A stretch of 64,000 nucleotides of DNA. Source: Oryzibacter oryziterrae (GTDB taxonomy: Bacteria > Pseudomonadota > Alphaproteobacteria > Rhizobiales > Pleomorphomonadaceae). A program made the translations under genes and the position numbers. The stretch covers positions 124,001 through 188,000 of the forward strand of contig NZ_JAKJIC010000009.1 in the NCBI RefSeq assembly GCF_021864535.1. The letters are read 5' to 3'. The notes beneath the pieces were generated by a model. The model saw only the letters and a list, made by a program, of their open reading frames with translations, ran no database searches and was not told the DNA's origin. This document shows, piece by piece, positions 33,986 to 44,056 of the stretch (position 1 is its first letter; each line of letters begins with the position of its first letter).

Positions 33986-35674
33986 ATGCTGTTACTTCTT
34001 GGGCGCCTGTCCATCCTGGCCAAGATCATCACTCTGACGATCATCGTCAGCACGACAGCTGTCGTGATTGCCATGTTCGGGCGCATGGAGTTCGAGCGAC
34101 TGTCGACAACGATGGTGGAAGTCGGACAGGGCGAAGCTGCAGCGCGCGAGGCCATGGACCTGCGCATCGACGTCATCGCCATCAGCCGGATGACCTACCA
34201 ACTCGCCCAGGAACCGAACCGATCGGCCGACTTCCGCACTGAAGCTGAACGTCGCATCCAGGAGATGGGCGATCGCTTCCCGATCATCCTCGCCTCCGCC
34301 GACGCCACGGAAGCAGGGCTGCTGAACGACGTGCGCAGTGCACTGGACGTCTATTTCGCGTCGGTGCGGGCAATGGTCGACGTCGCCGCCAGCAAGGCCA
34401 CCGATCAGGCTGCCGTCAAGCAGGCGCTCGATGGCTGCCTCGACAAGCAAAAGCAGGTCACCACCGCGGTGAAGGCCTACAATGCCTATTCGGCAGACCG
34501 CATGAGCGCATTGCGCCAGGGCGCTCTGGATGCAGCAGGGGCGAGCGAGAGGCAGTTGACCCTGGTCGCCGTCGTCGGCGTGCTCTTGGCCCTGGGTCTT
34601 GGCATCCTTGCGGGTCGCAACCTGATCGCCCGGCCGATCCAGCTCCTGACGCAGGTCATGCTGCGCCTCGCCGGTGGCGACCTCGACACGGCCGTCCCGT
34701 CGTCGAAGGCAAAGGACGAAATCGGCCACATGACCGAGGCCGTCCACATCTTCAAGAACAACCTCCTGCGCAATCGCTCGCTCGAGCTTGAAGCCTCCGA
34801 CCAGCGCGCCGCCGCCGAAGCCCAACGCCGCGACTTCCTGGCGATCACCGCCTCGCGTTTCGAGGGCGAGATCGGCGACATCATGGATCACCTGGCGACC
34901 GCCACCAACGACGTCCGTGCCATCGCGGACAACCTCTGCGCCGATTCCGCCTCGACGCTGGCAAAGTCGACGGCCGTCGCCTCGGCCGCCGAGGAAACGA
35001 CCGCCAATGTGACCGCCATGTCGAGCGCAACCGAAGAGCTGGGAGCCTCTGTCAACGAGATTGCCCGCCAGGTCGAGAACGCCAGCACCATGTCCCAGAG
35101 CGCCGTCACCCAGGCCGACCGCATGGCGACAATCGTCAAGAGTCTCAGCGAAGGCGCAGAGAAGATCGGCGACATCGTTCAGCTGATCGCCAACATCGCC
35201 AGCCAGACCAACCTGCTCGCCCTCAATGCAACCATCGAGGCCGCCCGGGCCGGCGAACTTGGCAAGGGCTTCGCCGTGGTGGCTGCCGAAGTGAAGGGGC
35301 TGGCCGACCAGACCAGCAGGGCCACGTCGGAAATCTCGGCGCAGATCTCGGCCATCCAGGAGACCACCGGCGAGGTGGTGTCGGTGATCGGCCTCGTCAC
35401 CGATCAGATCAAGTCGATGAGCGGGACCGCCACGGCGATCGCCGACTCCGTCACCCAGCAGGGCATCGCCACCAACGAGATCCTCGGCGCCGTCGTCCAG
35501 GCCTCGTCAGGCACACGCGAAGTCTCGCGCAACATCGCCGACGTGGCAGGCTCCGCCGGTCAGACCCGGGACGCGGCAACAACGCTTCTCGCCCGCATGA
35601 CCCAGCTCGCCCAGCAGACCGAAGACGTCAAGCGGCGCGTCCAGGGCTTTGCCAGTTCCGTACGAGCTGCCTGA
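33986..35674 (+). CDS. Methyl-accepting chemotaxis protein
   Basis: A 562-residue chemoreceptor. Two membrane segments (about 8-31 and 189-212) flank a helical periplasmic ligand domain of about 155 residues. A HAMP follows ([24 protein letters not shown]), then the signalling hairpin with the tip sequence [21 protein letters not shown]. There is no CheW-binding or C-terminal NWETF pentapeptide tether. It is unlinked from the che operon at 50.7 kb. The upstream 267 bp are AT-rich. Confidence 0.92.
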   Translation: MLLLLGRLSILAKIITLTIIVSTTAVVIAMFGRMEFERLSTTMVEVGQGEAAAREAMDLRIDVIAISRMTYQLAQEPNRSADFRTEAERRIQEMGDRFPIILASADATEAGLLNDVRSALDVYFASVRAMVDVAASKATDQAAVKQALDGCLDKQKQVTTAVKAYNAYSADRMSALRQGALDAAGASERQLTLVAVVGVLLALGLGILAGRNLIARPIQLLTQVMLRLAGGDLDTAVPSSKAKDEIGHMTEAVHIFKNNLLRNRSLELEASDQRAAAEAQRRDFLAITASRFEGEIGDIMDHLATATNDVRAIADNLCADSASTLAKSTAVASAAEETTANVTAMSSATEELGASVNEIARQVENASTMSQSAVTQADRMATIVKSLSEGAEKIGDIVQLIANIASQTNLLALNATIEAARAGELGKGFAVVAAEVKGLADQTSRATSEISAQISAIQETTGEVVSVIGLVTDQIKSMSGTATAIADSVTQQGIATNEILGAVVQASSGTREVSRNIADVAGSAGQTRDAATTLLARMTQLAQQTEDVKRRVQGFASSVRAA

Positions 35675-35701
35675 GACCAGTCTTGCGATTTGGAGCCAAG
35701 T

Positions 35702-35727
35702 GCCGTCCGGTCACACCACCGGGCGGC
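35702..35727. terminator. Convergent-gene hairpin between chemoreceptor and cutA
   Basis: GCCGTCCGGT/ACCGGGCGGC (35702-35711 with 35718-35727) forms a 10-bp stem with one wobble and a 6-nt loop. There is no T run, so termination is uncertain. Confidence 0.5.
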
Positions 35728-35729
35728 GG

Positions 35730-36107
35730 TCAGTCTTCCGCGCCCTTGAAGCTCTTGGGCAGGCTCACCGACGCTTCCCCGCCGGTCTCCGCCTTGATCC
35801 AGGCGGCAACACCACGCCCGGCGGCCTCCACGCCCAGAACCTCGATCGCGGGCTGCTGATAGGGATGGTTGGCGACGATTGCCGTGAACAGGGACTCGAC
35901 GAACTCGTCCCGCGTCTTGAGTGACAGCAGCACTTCCTCGTCCTCGTTCACCTCCCCCATCCAGCGATAGATCGAGAAGACACCCGGCACGATGTTGGCG
36001 CAGGCAGCCAGCCGACGGTCCACCACGAGGCGACCAATCTTCTTGGCAACATCGAGATCAGGGCAAGTGACATTGACAATGCGAAGGTCAAGAGGGGGCC
36101 GACTCAT
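35730..36107 (-). CDS. cutA: Divalent cation tolerance protein CutA
   Basis: A 125-residue CutA1-fold protein, a trimeric small protein linked to copper and divalent-cation tolerance. Conserved features are VDRRLAACANIVPGVFSIYRWMGEVNEDEEVLLSLKTR (core positions 30-67) and the HPYQQPAIEVL block. It is transcribed away from NAD kinase, with 241 bp between. Confidence 0.9.
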   Translation of the reverse strand: MSRPPLDLRIVNVTCPDLDVAKKIGRLVVDRRLAACANIVPGVFSIYRWMGEVNEDEEVLLSLKTRDEFVESLFTAIVANHPYQQPAIEVLGVEAAGRGVAAWIKAETGGEASVSLPKSFKGAED

Positions 36108-36348
36108 GCAGTCCTCGGAATGGTTTGCTTTTCAATGAACCCATGCTAGAGCATTGCATGAAAATAGTTAAGCATATTCACGCGTCAGCTGCGCTATCTC
36201 CTTGAAATCCGGACGGAAGATTAGCCCTCTCAGGGAAAGCGCAAACCTTGCCGGTGCCTCACTGACTTGACACCGGCAGCGCCGCAAACGATGACAAGGC
36301 GTTCGGTGGAACACCGTGACGAAGCCAGAATAACCGCTAGCGAGAGCC

Positions 36349-37134
36349 ATGTCCCACCGCCATCTTCCGTCCTTCGAGCGGCTTGCCTTTGTCGCCAGCG
36401 ACACCGAGGAGGCCCAGGCCGCCCGCACCGCCCTCGTCGATCGCTATGGCGCCGTCACGCCGGCCGAGGCCGATACGATCATCGCGCTCGGCGGCGACGG
36501 CCTGATGCTGCAGACGCTGCACCAGTTCATCAACTCCGATAAGCCCATCTACGGCATGAACCGTGGCTCGGTCGGCTTCCTGATGAACGAGTTCCGGCTT
36601 GAGGGCTTGCGCGAACGCCTGTCCAACTCGGTGGTCACCGCGCTGCATCCCCTCACCATGCACGCCACCAACGTGGCCGGTGAGACCCGCGTGGCCAAGG
36701 CCTTCAACGAAGTTTCGCTGCTGCGCCAGACCTACCAGGCCGCCAAGCTGCGCATCACGATCGACGACAAGGTGCGCCTTGAGGAACTGGCCTGCGACGG
36801 CGTGCTGGTCTCCACGCCCGCCGGCTCGACCGCCTACAATCTCTCGGCCCACGGGCCGATCCTGCCGATCCACGTGCCCCTGCTGGCGGTCACGCCCATA
36901 AGCGCTTTCCGGCCGCGCGGCTGGCGCGGTGCCGTCATCCCCAACCGCTGCTCGATCATCATCGATACGCTGGAGCCGGAGAAGCGCCCCGTCTCGGTGT
37001 CGGCCGACCATCAGGAAGTGCGCGATGTGCTGCGCGTCGCGGTCAAGGAAGACGTGCGCCAGCGCAGCCTGATCCTGTTCGACCGCGACCACAGCTGGGA
37101 AGAGCGAGTGCTGGTCGAACAGTTTCGAACCTGA
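36349..37134 (+). CDS. nadK: NAD kinase
   Basis: NAD kinase phosphorylates NAD+ to NADP+. The 261-residue protein has the GGDG motif ([14 protein letters not shown]), the NE/D motif region FNEVSLLRQ, and the glycine-rich [20 protein letters not shown]. The length suits the short alphaproteobacterial form. A ribosome site (GCGAGAG) precedes the ATG. The Hpt-domain gene follows after 71 bp. Confidence 0.95.
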   Translation: MSHRHLPSFERLAFVASDTEEAQAARTALVDRYGAVTPAEADTIIALGGDGLMLQTLHQFINSDKPIYGMNRGSVGFLMNEFRLEGLRERLSNSVVTALHPLTMHATNVAGETRVAKAFNEVSLLRQTYQAAKLRITIDDKVRLEELACDGVLVSTPAGSTAYNLSAHGPILPIHVPLLAVTPISAFRPRGWRGAVIPNRCSIIIDTLEPEKRPVSVSADHQEVRDVLRVAVKEDVRQRSLILFDRDHSWEERVLVEQFRT

Positions 37135-37205
37135 TCGGGAAACTGTTCCTTAAGGGCCGGCAGGCATGATGGCCATCAGGACTGTCTCGTCCAGCAGGGA
37201 GCCGG

Positions 37206-37763
37206 ATGGAAACGAAGATGCCGCTTGCAGCCGAGGCGACCGAGTATATAGAGGCCAAGAACGACCTCCGAAAGAAGGTTCGCGAGATCCGCAGCCGTTC
37301 GCCGGCTGATGATCCGGTCAAGCGCGCAGAAACCGCCCTTCAGATCCTGTCGACCCATTTCGACGACTGGATGAAGGACGAGATCGAGGTCATGTCCGAG
37401 ACGCACAAGGCCTGGCTTGCCGTCGGCCTGCGCGCCGGGACCGAGAAGCAGACCTTTTTCCGCGCCGTGCATGACGTGAAGGGGCAGGCCACCACCCTCG
37501 GCTTTCCGCTGGCGTCCCAGGTTGCCGGCAGCCTCTGCAACATCCTTGAACGCGTTGACGAGACAAAGCCCCAGCCGGCAGAGCTGATTGCTCAGCATGT
37601 GGACGCCGTCCGCGCCATCTTCCGCGAAAAGGCCAAGGACGAGAACGACAGGATCGGCTCGCAGCTGTCGGCCGCCCTGATTGCGGTGGCCAAGGAATAT
37701 CTGGCCGTCCACGGCATCCCCGAAGCCACCGACGACGAACTCTTCGTCGACGATCACGAGTAA
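37206..37763 (+). CDS. Hpt (histidine phosphotransfer) domain protein
   Basis: A 185-residue protein. The Hpt motif is FFRAVHDVKGQATTLGF with phosphoacceptor His89, set in a helical protein. It probably shuttles phosphate in a multistep relay. Stand-alone Hpt proteins in this position (after NAD kinase) occur in Rhizobiales, but their partner is generally unknown. With CtrA and ChpT also in the window, a link to cell-cycle signalling is possible but not shown. Confidence 0.75.
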   Translation: METKMPLAAEATEYIEAKNDLRKKVREIRSRSPADDPVKRAETALQILSTHFDDWMKDEIEVMSETHKAWLAVGLRAGTEKQTFFRAVHDVKGQATTLGFPLASQVAGSLCNILERVDETKPQPAELIAQHVDAVRAIFREKAKDENDRIGSQLSAALIAVAKEYLAVHGIPEATDDELFVDDHE

Positions 37764-37824
37764 GCCGCGCGCAATCGCCCGCAGGCTTCTGATCTCATTT
37801 CGGTTGAAATCCTTCAGGCGACCG

Positions 37825-39000
37825 TCAGGCCGCCTGTGACAGATCGTCTGCGTTGGCCGCCGCGGCATCGCGCGCCCGGCGCATCTGCGCCCGCGCCGCC
37901 TCGCGCGCCGCTTCTGCAGCAAGGCGCCGCAGCATGGCAAGGAGATCGTCCACATCCGCCTGCGCGAACTGCTGGTACCGGGTCAGCACCCGCTCCACCA
38001 TCCGCCGTGCAAAGCGGAAGCGATCGCCGATGGCCCCGTCATACTCCAGCTCCCGCCAGACTTCGAGCGCAGCGATGAAGGCCGCATGGCTCCGCTCGGG
38101 CAGACCGGCCCGTTCGAACAGAGCCCGCAGCGCCGCCTCCCGTCCGTCCACCAGCAAGGCATAGACCCGCGGCGATGGAATGCCCGTCAGGATCGACAAG
38201 GCCACCTCCAGGAAGCGCAAGTGCCCCTGGCACATGGAGCGGATCAGCAGCGACGTGGTCAGTTGCCCCGACGCCCTCAGATGCTGCACGAGGGCTTCCA
38301 GATCGTCCTCGTCGGCATCATGGGCGAGCAGCACCGTCGCCTTGTCGCAGGCGTCGCGCACCACGTTGCGCGCCCGCTTCTCCGGCATCCAGTCCCGCGT
38401 GACAAGGAACAGGTTGAGCTTGGCGCCGAGCGAGGCGATCAGCGACTGGCGCACCGCCAGCGGCAGGTCATCGCGGGCAAACAGCGCCTCGCGCACGTCG
38501 CCATCCTCGCCAAAGCGCGCGGCAATGGTGCGGAAGGTAATTTCGTCGAGATCCGCGCCCTCGTTGGCGATCATCGCCAGAACGGCCTCACGGTCGCCCT
38601 CGTCGGCAATGGCCTGGGAAACGGCAAAGGAGATCCACGGCCGGCTCGCCACCGCCACCTGAACACGGGCGCCGGCGGAGCCAACCGCTTCGATCAGTTC
38701 GCTGTCGATGAGACAGGGCGACCTGCGGAAGATGACTTCGGACACCAGCGGCAGGTCGTGCGACAGGGCGATGATCATGTGCCGCGGCGCGGCTTCATGG
38801 ATGGCGATGGCTTCGGCAAAACTGCGCCGCACGTCGATCGACGGATCGTCCAGCAACATCGTCAGCGCCGTCTCGATCGCTTCGCGACGCGGAGCCGACT
38901 GCTGCGGCTGGAAGTAGCTGCGCACCAGCGGCGGAATGGCAGACGCGCGAGCCTGAGAGGGCGCCTTTTCCAACCAGTCCAACAGCCGCAACACCACCAT
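37825..39000 (-). CDS. DUF2336 domain-containing protein
   Basis: A 391-residue alpha-helical repeat-like protein of the DUF2336 family (alphaproteobacteria-specific). Repeated helices such as DPSIDVRRSFAEAIAIHEAAPRHMIIALSHDLPLVSE suggest a HEAT-like solenoid. The Arg/Ala-rich C-terminus is AAREAARAQMRRARDAAAANADD. A CtrA-type box lies 120 bp upstream. Its function is unknown. Confidence 0.78.
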   Translation of the reverse strand: MVVLRLLDWLEKAPSQARASAIPPLVRSYFQPQQSAPRREAIETALTMLLDDPSIDVRRSFAEAIAIHEAAPRHMIIALSHDLPLVSEVIFRRSPCLIDSELIEAVGSAGARVQVAVASRPWISFAVSQAIADEGDREAVLAMIANEGADLDEITFRTIAARFGEDGDVREALFARDDLPLAVRQSLIASLGAKLNLFLVTRDWMPEKRARNVVRDACDKATVLLAHDADEDDLEALVQHLRASGQLTTSLLIRSMCQGHLRFLEVALSILTGIPSPRVYALLVDGREAALRALFERAGLPERSHAAFIAALEVWRELEYDGAIGDRFRFARRMVERVLTRYQQFAQADVDDLLAMLRRLAAEAAREAARAQMRRARDAAAANADDLSQAA

Positions 39001-39120
39001 GGGTCACCCGATCGTCAGCAGTCCGGCGAAAACGCAATCGCACCAAAGACCTGATGCGGCCGCTTTGCCTTCCTGCCGATGTTCACATGCGGGGTGTTAA
39101 AGATTGGTTCATCATAACAA

Positions 39121-39128
39121 TTAACCAT
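39121..39128. promoter_or_regulatory. CtrA-type box (TTAACCAT) upstream of DUF2336 gene
   Basis: TTAACCAT lies 120 bp upstream of the DUF2336 start and after the lytic transglycosylase stop. A TTAA also occurs at 39097-39100, 20 bp away. TTAACCAT is the conserved half-site motif in alphaproteobacterial CtrA targets. Confidence 0.45.
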
Positions 39129-39166
39129 GATCGTGCGGAGCCTTGCCGTCGGAAGACAGCGGGCAG

Positions 39167-40240
39167 TCAGCTGTCCTTGAGGAACTGCGCCAGATCGAGC
39201 GGTCCGTCCTTCAGGTCTGTCGGCGGAATCTGACCGGGCTGCACGGCACGCAAGGCCGCACTCAGGCGGGCGGCGGAATCGGCAGACTTGGCCATGGCTG
39301 CGGCGTCAACGGCCACGGCAACGTCGAACATGCCGGGCGTCTGCGAGAATCCGCGCCAGAAGGCAGCAGCCGCCACCGGGTTCTTTGAGACATTGTTGCG
39401 GAACAGCGAGGAAAAAGCGTCTGAACTATCGGCTGCCTTCCAGCCGGACTTGATTTCATTCGTCGCACCGGTGCCGTCCGCATAGGCAAGACCGGACGTC
39501 GGGTCCCCTTCCCCATTGACGCCCAGTGCGTCGAAGGCCGTCATCACCCGGTCGCTCGCGGGCACCAACGGCGAGTCATTGCCGTGTTTGGCCACCAGAT
39601 TGGCGTAGACCTCGGAGACGGACCGCGGCTGTCCCTTGTCGTAGAAAATCGCCCGGTTGGCGTTTGCCTGCTTGGGAAACAACTCCGACGCCGACTGATT
39701 CGGCGAGGAGGCCGCCGAGTTGATCAGCTGCGCCGCCCCCTGCGCGCCCAGGAAATGCGCTATATAGAGTTCGCCCGAGGTCGCCTCGCGCCCAAGCTTG
39801 CCTTGCAGAAACTCGGCATTCTTGCGCGTGTAGGCACCCGCCATCAACGAAGCTACTTCGGGATCGTTGCGCAGCGACAGGATCGCATCGCGCGCCTTCG
39901 GGTCAGCGACGAAGTAGCGACCGCGGCTGTCCTGCGTGATCTGGTCGGAATATTGCGACAGCCCGAGCTCGGGGCCCGACTGCTTCATCGTCTCGAGCCA
40001 CGTGCCCTCGACGAACTGAAACAGACCGGTGGCCGACGATGTGCTCGCCTTGGCCTCCGTGTTCAAGGCCGATTCGCGTTGGGCTGTGTCGAGAAGATAC
40101 TGGAAGGACGTGCCGGTGCTGTCGCTGGCCGCATCAAAGGCCTGCTGAATACGCCCGGAAATACCGGCGTTGCTCGTCGAGGTGTTCGGCACCGTCCGCT
40201 GGGGCGGTTGCGCATATACCCACTGGAAAACGGGTTTCAT
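39167..40240 (-). CDS. Lytic transglycosylase domain protein, flagellar-type
   Basis: A 357-residue protein with a soluble lytic transglycosylase-like domain near the N-terminus; the probable catalytic Glu56 is in QRESALNTEAKASTSSATGLFQF. A second Ala/Ser-rich region follows. The protein lacks a clear signal peptide, as in rod-assembly-type transglycosylases. It lies between the DUF2336 gene and an orphan gene, with CtrA boxes on its promoter side. A role in flagellar assembly is an inference. Confidence 0.72.
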   Translation of the reverse strand: MKPVFQWVYAQPPQRTVPNTSTSNAGISGRIQQAFDAASDSTGTSFQYLLDTAQRESALNTEAKASTSSATGLFQFVEGTWLETMKQSGPELGLSQYSDQITQDSRGRYFVADPKARDAILSLRNDPEVASLMAGAYTRKNAEFLQGKLGREATSGELYIAHFLGAQGAAQLINSAASSPNQSASELFPKQANANRAIFYDKGQPRSVSEVYANLVAKHGNDSPLVPASDRVMTAFDALGVNGEGDPTSGLAYADGTGATNEIKSGWKAADSSDAFSSLFRNNVSKNPVAAAAFWRGFSQTPGMFDVAVAVDAAAMAKSADSAARLSAALRAVQPGQIPPTDLKDGPLDLAQFLKDS

Positions 40241-40323
40241 TGCATTCCACCAGCTAGTTTACCGGGCGGATGCCAGAGACGCGGAACAAAGACACTTGGA
40301 CAGGAACCCGACCTCGGTTAGTT

Positions 40324-40354
40324 ATTTGTTAAGAACTTCCGCCAATATGGTTAA
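40324..40354. promoter_or_regulatory. Pair of CtrA-type boxes in the transglycosylase/orphan divergent region
   Basis: ATGGTTAA (40347-40354, the reverse of TTAACCAT) and TTTGTTAA (40325-40332) lie between the divergent genes at 39167-40240 and 40365-40922. Both sit within 120 bp of the transglycosylase start. Confidence 0.4.
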
Positions 40355-40364
40355 GGAATGGTAA

Positions 40365-40922
40365 ATGCCGTTTGCCTTTCAATATCTTTCTGGAAATTGC
40401 ACGGAAATCTTCGGCAATCGCCACGAAATACTAAAAAATCCCATAGTAATTTCCCGCAAGACCCTATCCTTTTTGAGCGAAGCCACAGAAAACGCCCCGT
40501 CGCCCGAGCAAATCAAGGAGCTGATCGCCCAAGGTCTGCGTGCGATCATCCTGACCGCCAACGAAGAAACCGACATTATATCAAAGACTTCCGCCGCACT
40601 TGCTGTCGCGGAAGCGCTTGCCGGCGTCGATGAGGGGCACGTTGAGATCATCGCCCTTGTCGCAGGCGCAGGTGCCGCCATGTCGTTGCCCTGGCGTCAG
40701 CTTCCCTCCAAGCGATTGACAGCCATAGGGCTTGCACCGGAGCTTCTGGAAACACATTGGGGCCCATCCCCCGCCACAAAGGTTAACCCGGCTCTCGACC
40801 TCGTCGCGGCCAATGTCTTGCTGACCGCCGCAAGCCATCGCCTGCTGGCCTTTGTACAACAAGACGACGACTCCAGCCGATTTCACGCCAGATGGCATGG
40901 ATTTACGCACTATTTGTCATGA
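40365..40922 (+). CDS. Hypothetical protein
   Basis: A 185-residue protein that I do not recognise. The first 35 codons are AT-rich and the rest GC-rich, so the true start may be a later codon (for example TTG at 40473, giving LSEATENAPS). The sequence has a helical, Ala-rich middle (AALAVAEALAGVDEGHVEIIALVAGAGAAMSLP). It is divergent from the transglycosylase gene and shares CtrA-type boxes. Confidence 0.5.
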   Translation: MPFAFQYLSGNCTEIFGNRHEILKNPIVISRKTLSFLSEATENAPSPEQIKELIAQGLRAIILTANEETDIISKTSAALAVAEALAGVDEGHVEIIALVAGAGAAMSLPWRQLPSKRLTAIGLAPELLETHWGPSPATKVNPALDLVAANVLLTAASHRLLAFVQQDDDSSRFHARWHGFTHYLS

Positions 40923-41119
40923 ATTTGGACTAGCCATATCACTGCCACTTCCGTTTACTGGCTGTTGGCTTGAGCCGAAGCAAAATCGGCGTCCACACCG
41001 GCGCATCCGTCCTGTAAGGTTCGGACGCGCGAGTTGCGTATTGCAGGGAAGCGGAGCGCTGCGGGCCGAGACTGTGCCGCCTCTGTCTCCCTGATTGGTT
41101 CGTTTGCTATTTCAAGGAC

Positions 41120-42544
41120 ATGCCTGTGGCAAAAATTGTTCCCGTCATTCTCGCCGGTGGTTCCGGTACCCGGCTCTGGCCCGCTTCGCGCGATGCCTTT
41201 CCCAAGCAGTTCCAGCCGCTTGTCGGTGAACTTTCCACCGATCAGCAGACCCTGAAGCGCGTGGCTGCCGGCGACCTTTTCGATGATCCCGTGGTCGTCA
41301 CCTCCGACGCTTTCCGCTTCTTCGCGCGCCGGCAGGCGAGCGACGTCGGCGTCAACGCCACCGTGGTTCTTGAGCCCGCCCGCCGCGATTCGGCCGCGGC
41401 CATGGCTGCGGCCGCCGCCTTCGTTGAAAAGACGCGCCCCGGCTCCGTCGTGATGGCTCTAGCCGCCGACCATGTGGTGCTCGACGACGAGATCTTCCGC
41501 GACGCCGTTCGCCTCGGCCTGGAAGCCGCCTCGGTCGGCAAGATCGTCGTCTTCGGTCTGGTTCCCACCGAACCCAAGACCGCCTATGGCTACATCAACC
41601 CCGGCAAGCCGCTCGACGGTAACGAGGATCTCTGTCTCGTTGAAGCCTTCGTCGAAAAGCCGAACGCGTCCACCGCGCTCGACTACATGAGGAAGGGCTT
41701 TCTGTGGAACTCCGGCAACTTCCTGTTCCGTGCCGACCGCATGGTCGATGAACTGGCCCTCTACGCGCCGGACATCATGGAAGTCGCCGCCCGGGCCGTT
41801 GACCGGGCCAGCGAGGACATCGGCTTCTGGCGTCTCGACGAGGCCAGCTTCTCGGAAGCCCGCAAGACCTCCATCGACTATGCCGTCATTGAAAAGACGC
41901 GCGAGATCGCCGTGGTGAAAGGCCGCTTCCGCTGGTCCGACGTCGGCGCCTGGGATGCCATCTGGCAGGTCTCCGACAAGGACGAGAGCGGCAATGCCCT
42001 GCACGGCGACGCCGTCGCCATCGCCTCCAAGGACTGCCTGATCCACAGCAGCGGCATCTTGACCACCGTCGTCGGTGCCGAAGACCTCCTCGTCGTCGCC
42101 ACGCCCGACGCCGTCATGGTTGCCCCGCGCGACCGGGCGCAGGACGTGAAGACGCTGGTCGACACGCTGAAGGCCAAGGGCCGCCCCGAGGCCACGATCC
42201 ATCGTCGTGACTATCGCCCCTGGGGCTATCTGGAATCGGTGGATGCCGGCGCCCGCTTTGCGGTCAAGCGCATCGTGGTCGATCCGGGTGGCGTCCTGTC
42301 GCTGCAGCGCCATCTTCACCGCTCCGAACATTGGGTGGTGGTGAACGGCACGGCCTCGATCCAGATCGACACCCAGCCCGAACGCATCGTCACCATCAAC
42401 GAGTCGGTCTATGTGCCTCTCGGCACCGTACATCGCCTGTCCAACAAGGGCCGCATCCCCTTGGAGCTCATCGAAGTACAGACCGGTTCCTATCTCGGCG
42501 ATGACGACATCGAGCGCCTCGACGACGTCTACAGCCGTCCCTGA
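41120..42544 (+). CDS. manC: Mannose-1-phosphate guanylyltransferase / mannose-6-phosphate isomerase
   Basis: A bifunctional type II enzyme for GDP-mannose synthesis, 474 residues. The nucleotidyltransferase domain (1-285) has VILAGGSGTRLWPASRDAFPKQF and the metal/sugar block AVVKGRFRWSDVGAWDA. The C-terminal cupin PMI domain (345-474) has RPWGYLESV and HLHRSEHWVVVNGTA. It makes the precursor for exopolysaccharide, lipopolysaccharide or protein glycans; no glycosyltransferase genes are adjacent. Confidence 0.95.
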   Translation: MPVAKIVPVILAGGSGTRLWPASRDAFPKQFQPLVGELSTDQQTLKRVAAGDLFDDPVVVTSDAFRFFARRQASDVGVNATVVLEPARRDSAAAMAAAAAFVEKTRPGSVVMALAADHVVLDDEIFRDAVRLGLEAASVGKIVVFGLVPTEPKTAYGYINPGKPLDGNEDLCLVEAFVEKPNASTALDYMRKGFLWNSGNFLFRADRMVDELALYAPDIMEVAARAVDRASEDIGFWRLDEASFSEARKTSIDYAVIEKTREIAVVKGRFRWSDVGAWDAIWQVSDKDESGNALHGDAVAIASKDCLIHSSGILTTVVGAEDLLVVATPDAVMVAPRDRAQDVKTLVDTLKAKGRPEATIHRRDYRPWGYLESVDAGARFAVKRIVVDPGGVLSLQRHLHRSEHWVVVNGTASIQIDTQPERIVTINESVYVPLGTVHRLSNKGRIPLELIEVQTGSYLGDDDIERLDDVYSRP

Positions 42545-42757
42545 GGATCCATGCGTCAGCCGCTCGGCTGCGGGCCCTGCAAATCTGCCAGAGCCCACTA
42601 GCGAAACGGTCGGTTGATCATTATCCTCTGTCTCGCCGCGCGCCGCCGGCCCGTCCGGCAGCGAGCGGCTTGGTTTTTCGGCCTGTCCAGCCCGCGCAGG
42701 GACAGAGCTTTGACGGATTTCAGCAAAGGGGAAACGGGGTAGCGACCCGAGACGACA

Positions 42758-44056
42758 ATGGGTTACCTGTTCGAAATCGGGATCGTATTCTGCCTGCTCG
42801 TCTTGAACGGCTGGTTTTCCATGTCAGAGCTTGCGGTGGTGTCATCACGCCGCTCCCGCCTTGAGGCCATGGCCGAAGCCGGCAACAAGGGAGCCCGCAC
42901 GGCGCTGTCCCTTGCCTCAAATCCGGGCCGGTTCCTCTCCTCCGTCCAGATCGGCATCACGCTGGTCGGCATCTTCGCAGGCGCCTATTCGGGCGCCACG
43001 CTGGCCGATCCGCTCAATGCCTGGTTCGTCAGCCTCGGCATCCCCGCATCCGTCGCCGATGCGCTGGCGATCGTCGTCGTGGTTGGCTCCATCACCTTCC
43101 TGTCGCTGGTGATTGGCGAACTGGTGCCCAAGCGCATCGCGCTGTCCAATCCGGAGGGGGTCGCCGCCTTCGTGGCCCGCCCCCTCGCGGCCATCGCCTA
43201 TTTCGCCAGCCCCATCGCTTTCCTGCTGGAGAAATCCAGCCATGTGCTGATGCGCCTCTTCCGCATCCCGGAGAACAGCGACGCAAGGGTGACGGAAGAG
43301 GAGATCCGCGCGGTCATCGCCGAAGGCACCAACTCCGGCATCCTTGAACCCGAGGAAAAGGAGCTGATGGCCGGCGTCATGCGCTTTGGCGATCGCTCCA
43401 TTCGCGCCGTCATGATCCCGCGCCCGGACATCACCGGCATCGACCTCGATTGGGACCGCGACCGCATCATCGAAGCCATCGCCAATTCGTCCCACTCGCG
43501 CTACCCGGTCTTCTCCGGCTCCATCGACATGGTGCAGGGTGTCGTCCAGGCCAAGGACCTCCTTGACCAGAAGCTGCGCGGTGAAGCCTTCGACCTCAAG
43601 AGCCGCATCCGCCCAATCGACATGGTCCCCGACACCGCTTCGGCCCTCGACGTGCTGGAAACCCTTCGCAAGTCGCCGCTGCAGATGGTGATGGTCATCG
43701 ATGAATATGGTTCGGTGGAAGGCATGGTGACCGCCGCCGACATCCTGGAAGCCATCATCGGCAATCTCGGCGAACAGTCCGGCTCGGACGCCAGTTCCAT
43801 CGTCGAGCGTGAGGACGGCAGCTGGCTGATCGATGCCGACCTTGGCGTCGACCTCGTTGCCGATCGCATCGGCCTCAAGGCGCTGAACGATCCCGACCGC
43901 GACTACGAGACGCTCGCTGGCTTCGTTCTCTCCGTCTCCAAGGAAATTCCGTCCACCGGCGACATCGTCACCTGGCGCGGCTGGCGTTTCGAGGTGGTGG
44001 ACATGGATGGACGCCGCATCGACAAGCTGCTGGTGTCGATGCCAAGCGAAGCTTGA
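42758..44056 (+). CDS. CNNM/CorC-type membrane protein (DUF21, CBS pair, CorC_HlyC)
   Basis: A 432-residue membrane protein. The DUF21 domain (1-180) has several transmembrane helices including NGWFSMSELAVVSSRRSRLEAMA. A CBS pair (about 200-320) includes VMIPRPDITGIDLDW and MVMVIDEYGSVEGMVTAADILE. A CorC_HlyC domain ends the protein. Relatives act in magnesium/metal efflux or are called hemolysin-like, but haemolysis is not established. A GC-rich hairpin follows 125 bp after the stop. Confidence 0.9.
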   Translation: MGYLFEIGIVFCLLVLNGWFSMSELAVVSSRRSRLEAMAEAGNKGARTALSLASNPGRFLSSVQIGITLVGIFAGAYSGATLADPLNAWFVSLGIPASVADALAIVVVVGSITFLSLVIGELVPKRIALSNPEGVAAFVARPLAAIAYFASPIAFLLEKSSHVLMRLFRIPENSDARVTEEEIRAVIAEGTNSGILEPEEKELMAGVMRFGDRSIRAVMIPRPDITGIDLDWDRDRIIEAIANSSHSRYPVFSGSIDMVQGVVQAKDLLDQKLRGEAFDLKSRIRPIDMVPDTASALDVLETLRKSPLQMVMVIDEYGSVEGMVTAADILEAIIGNLGEQSGSDASSIVEREDGSWLIDADLGVDLVADRIGLKALNDPDRDYETLAGFVLSVSKEIPSTGDIVTWRGWRFEVVDMDGRRIDKLLVSMPSEA

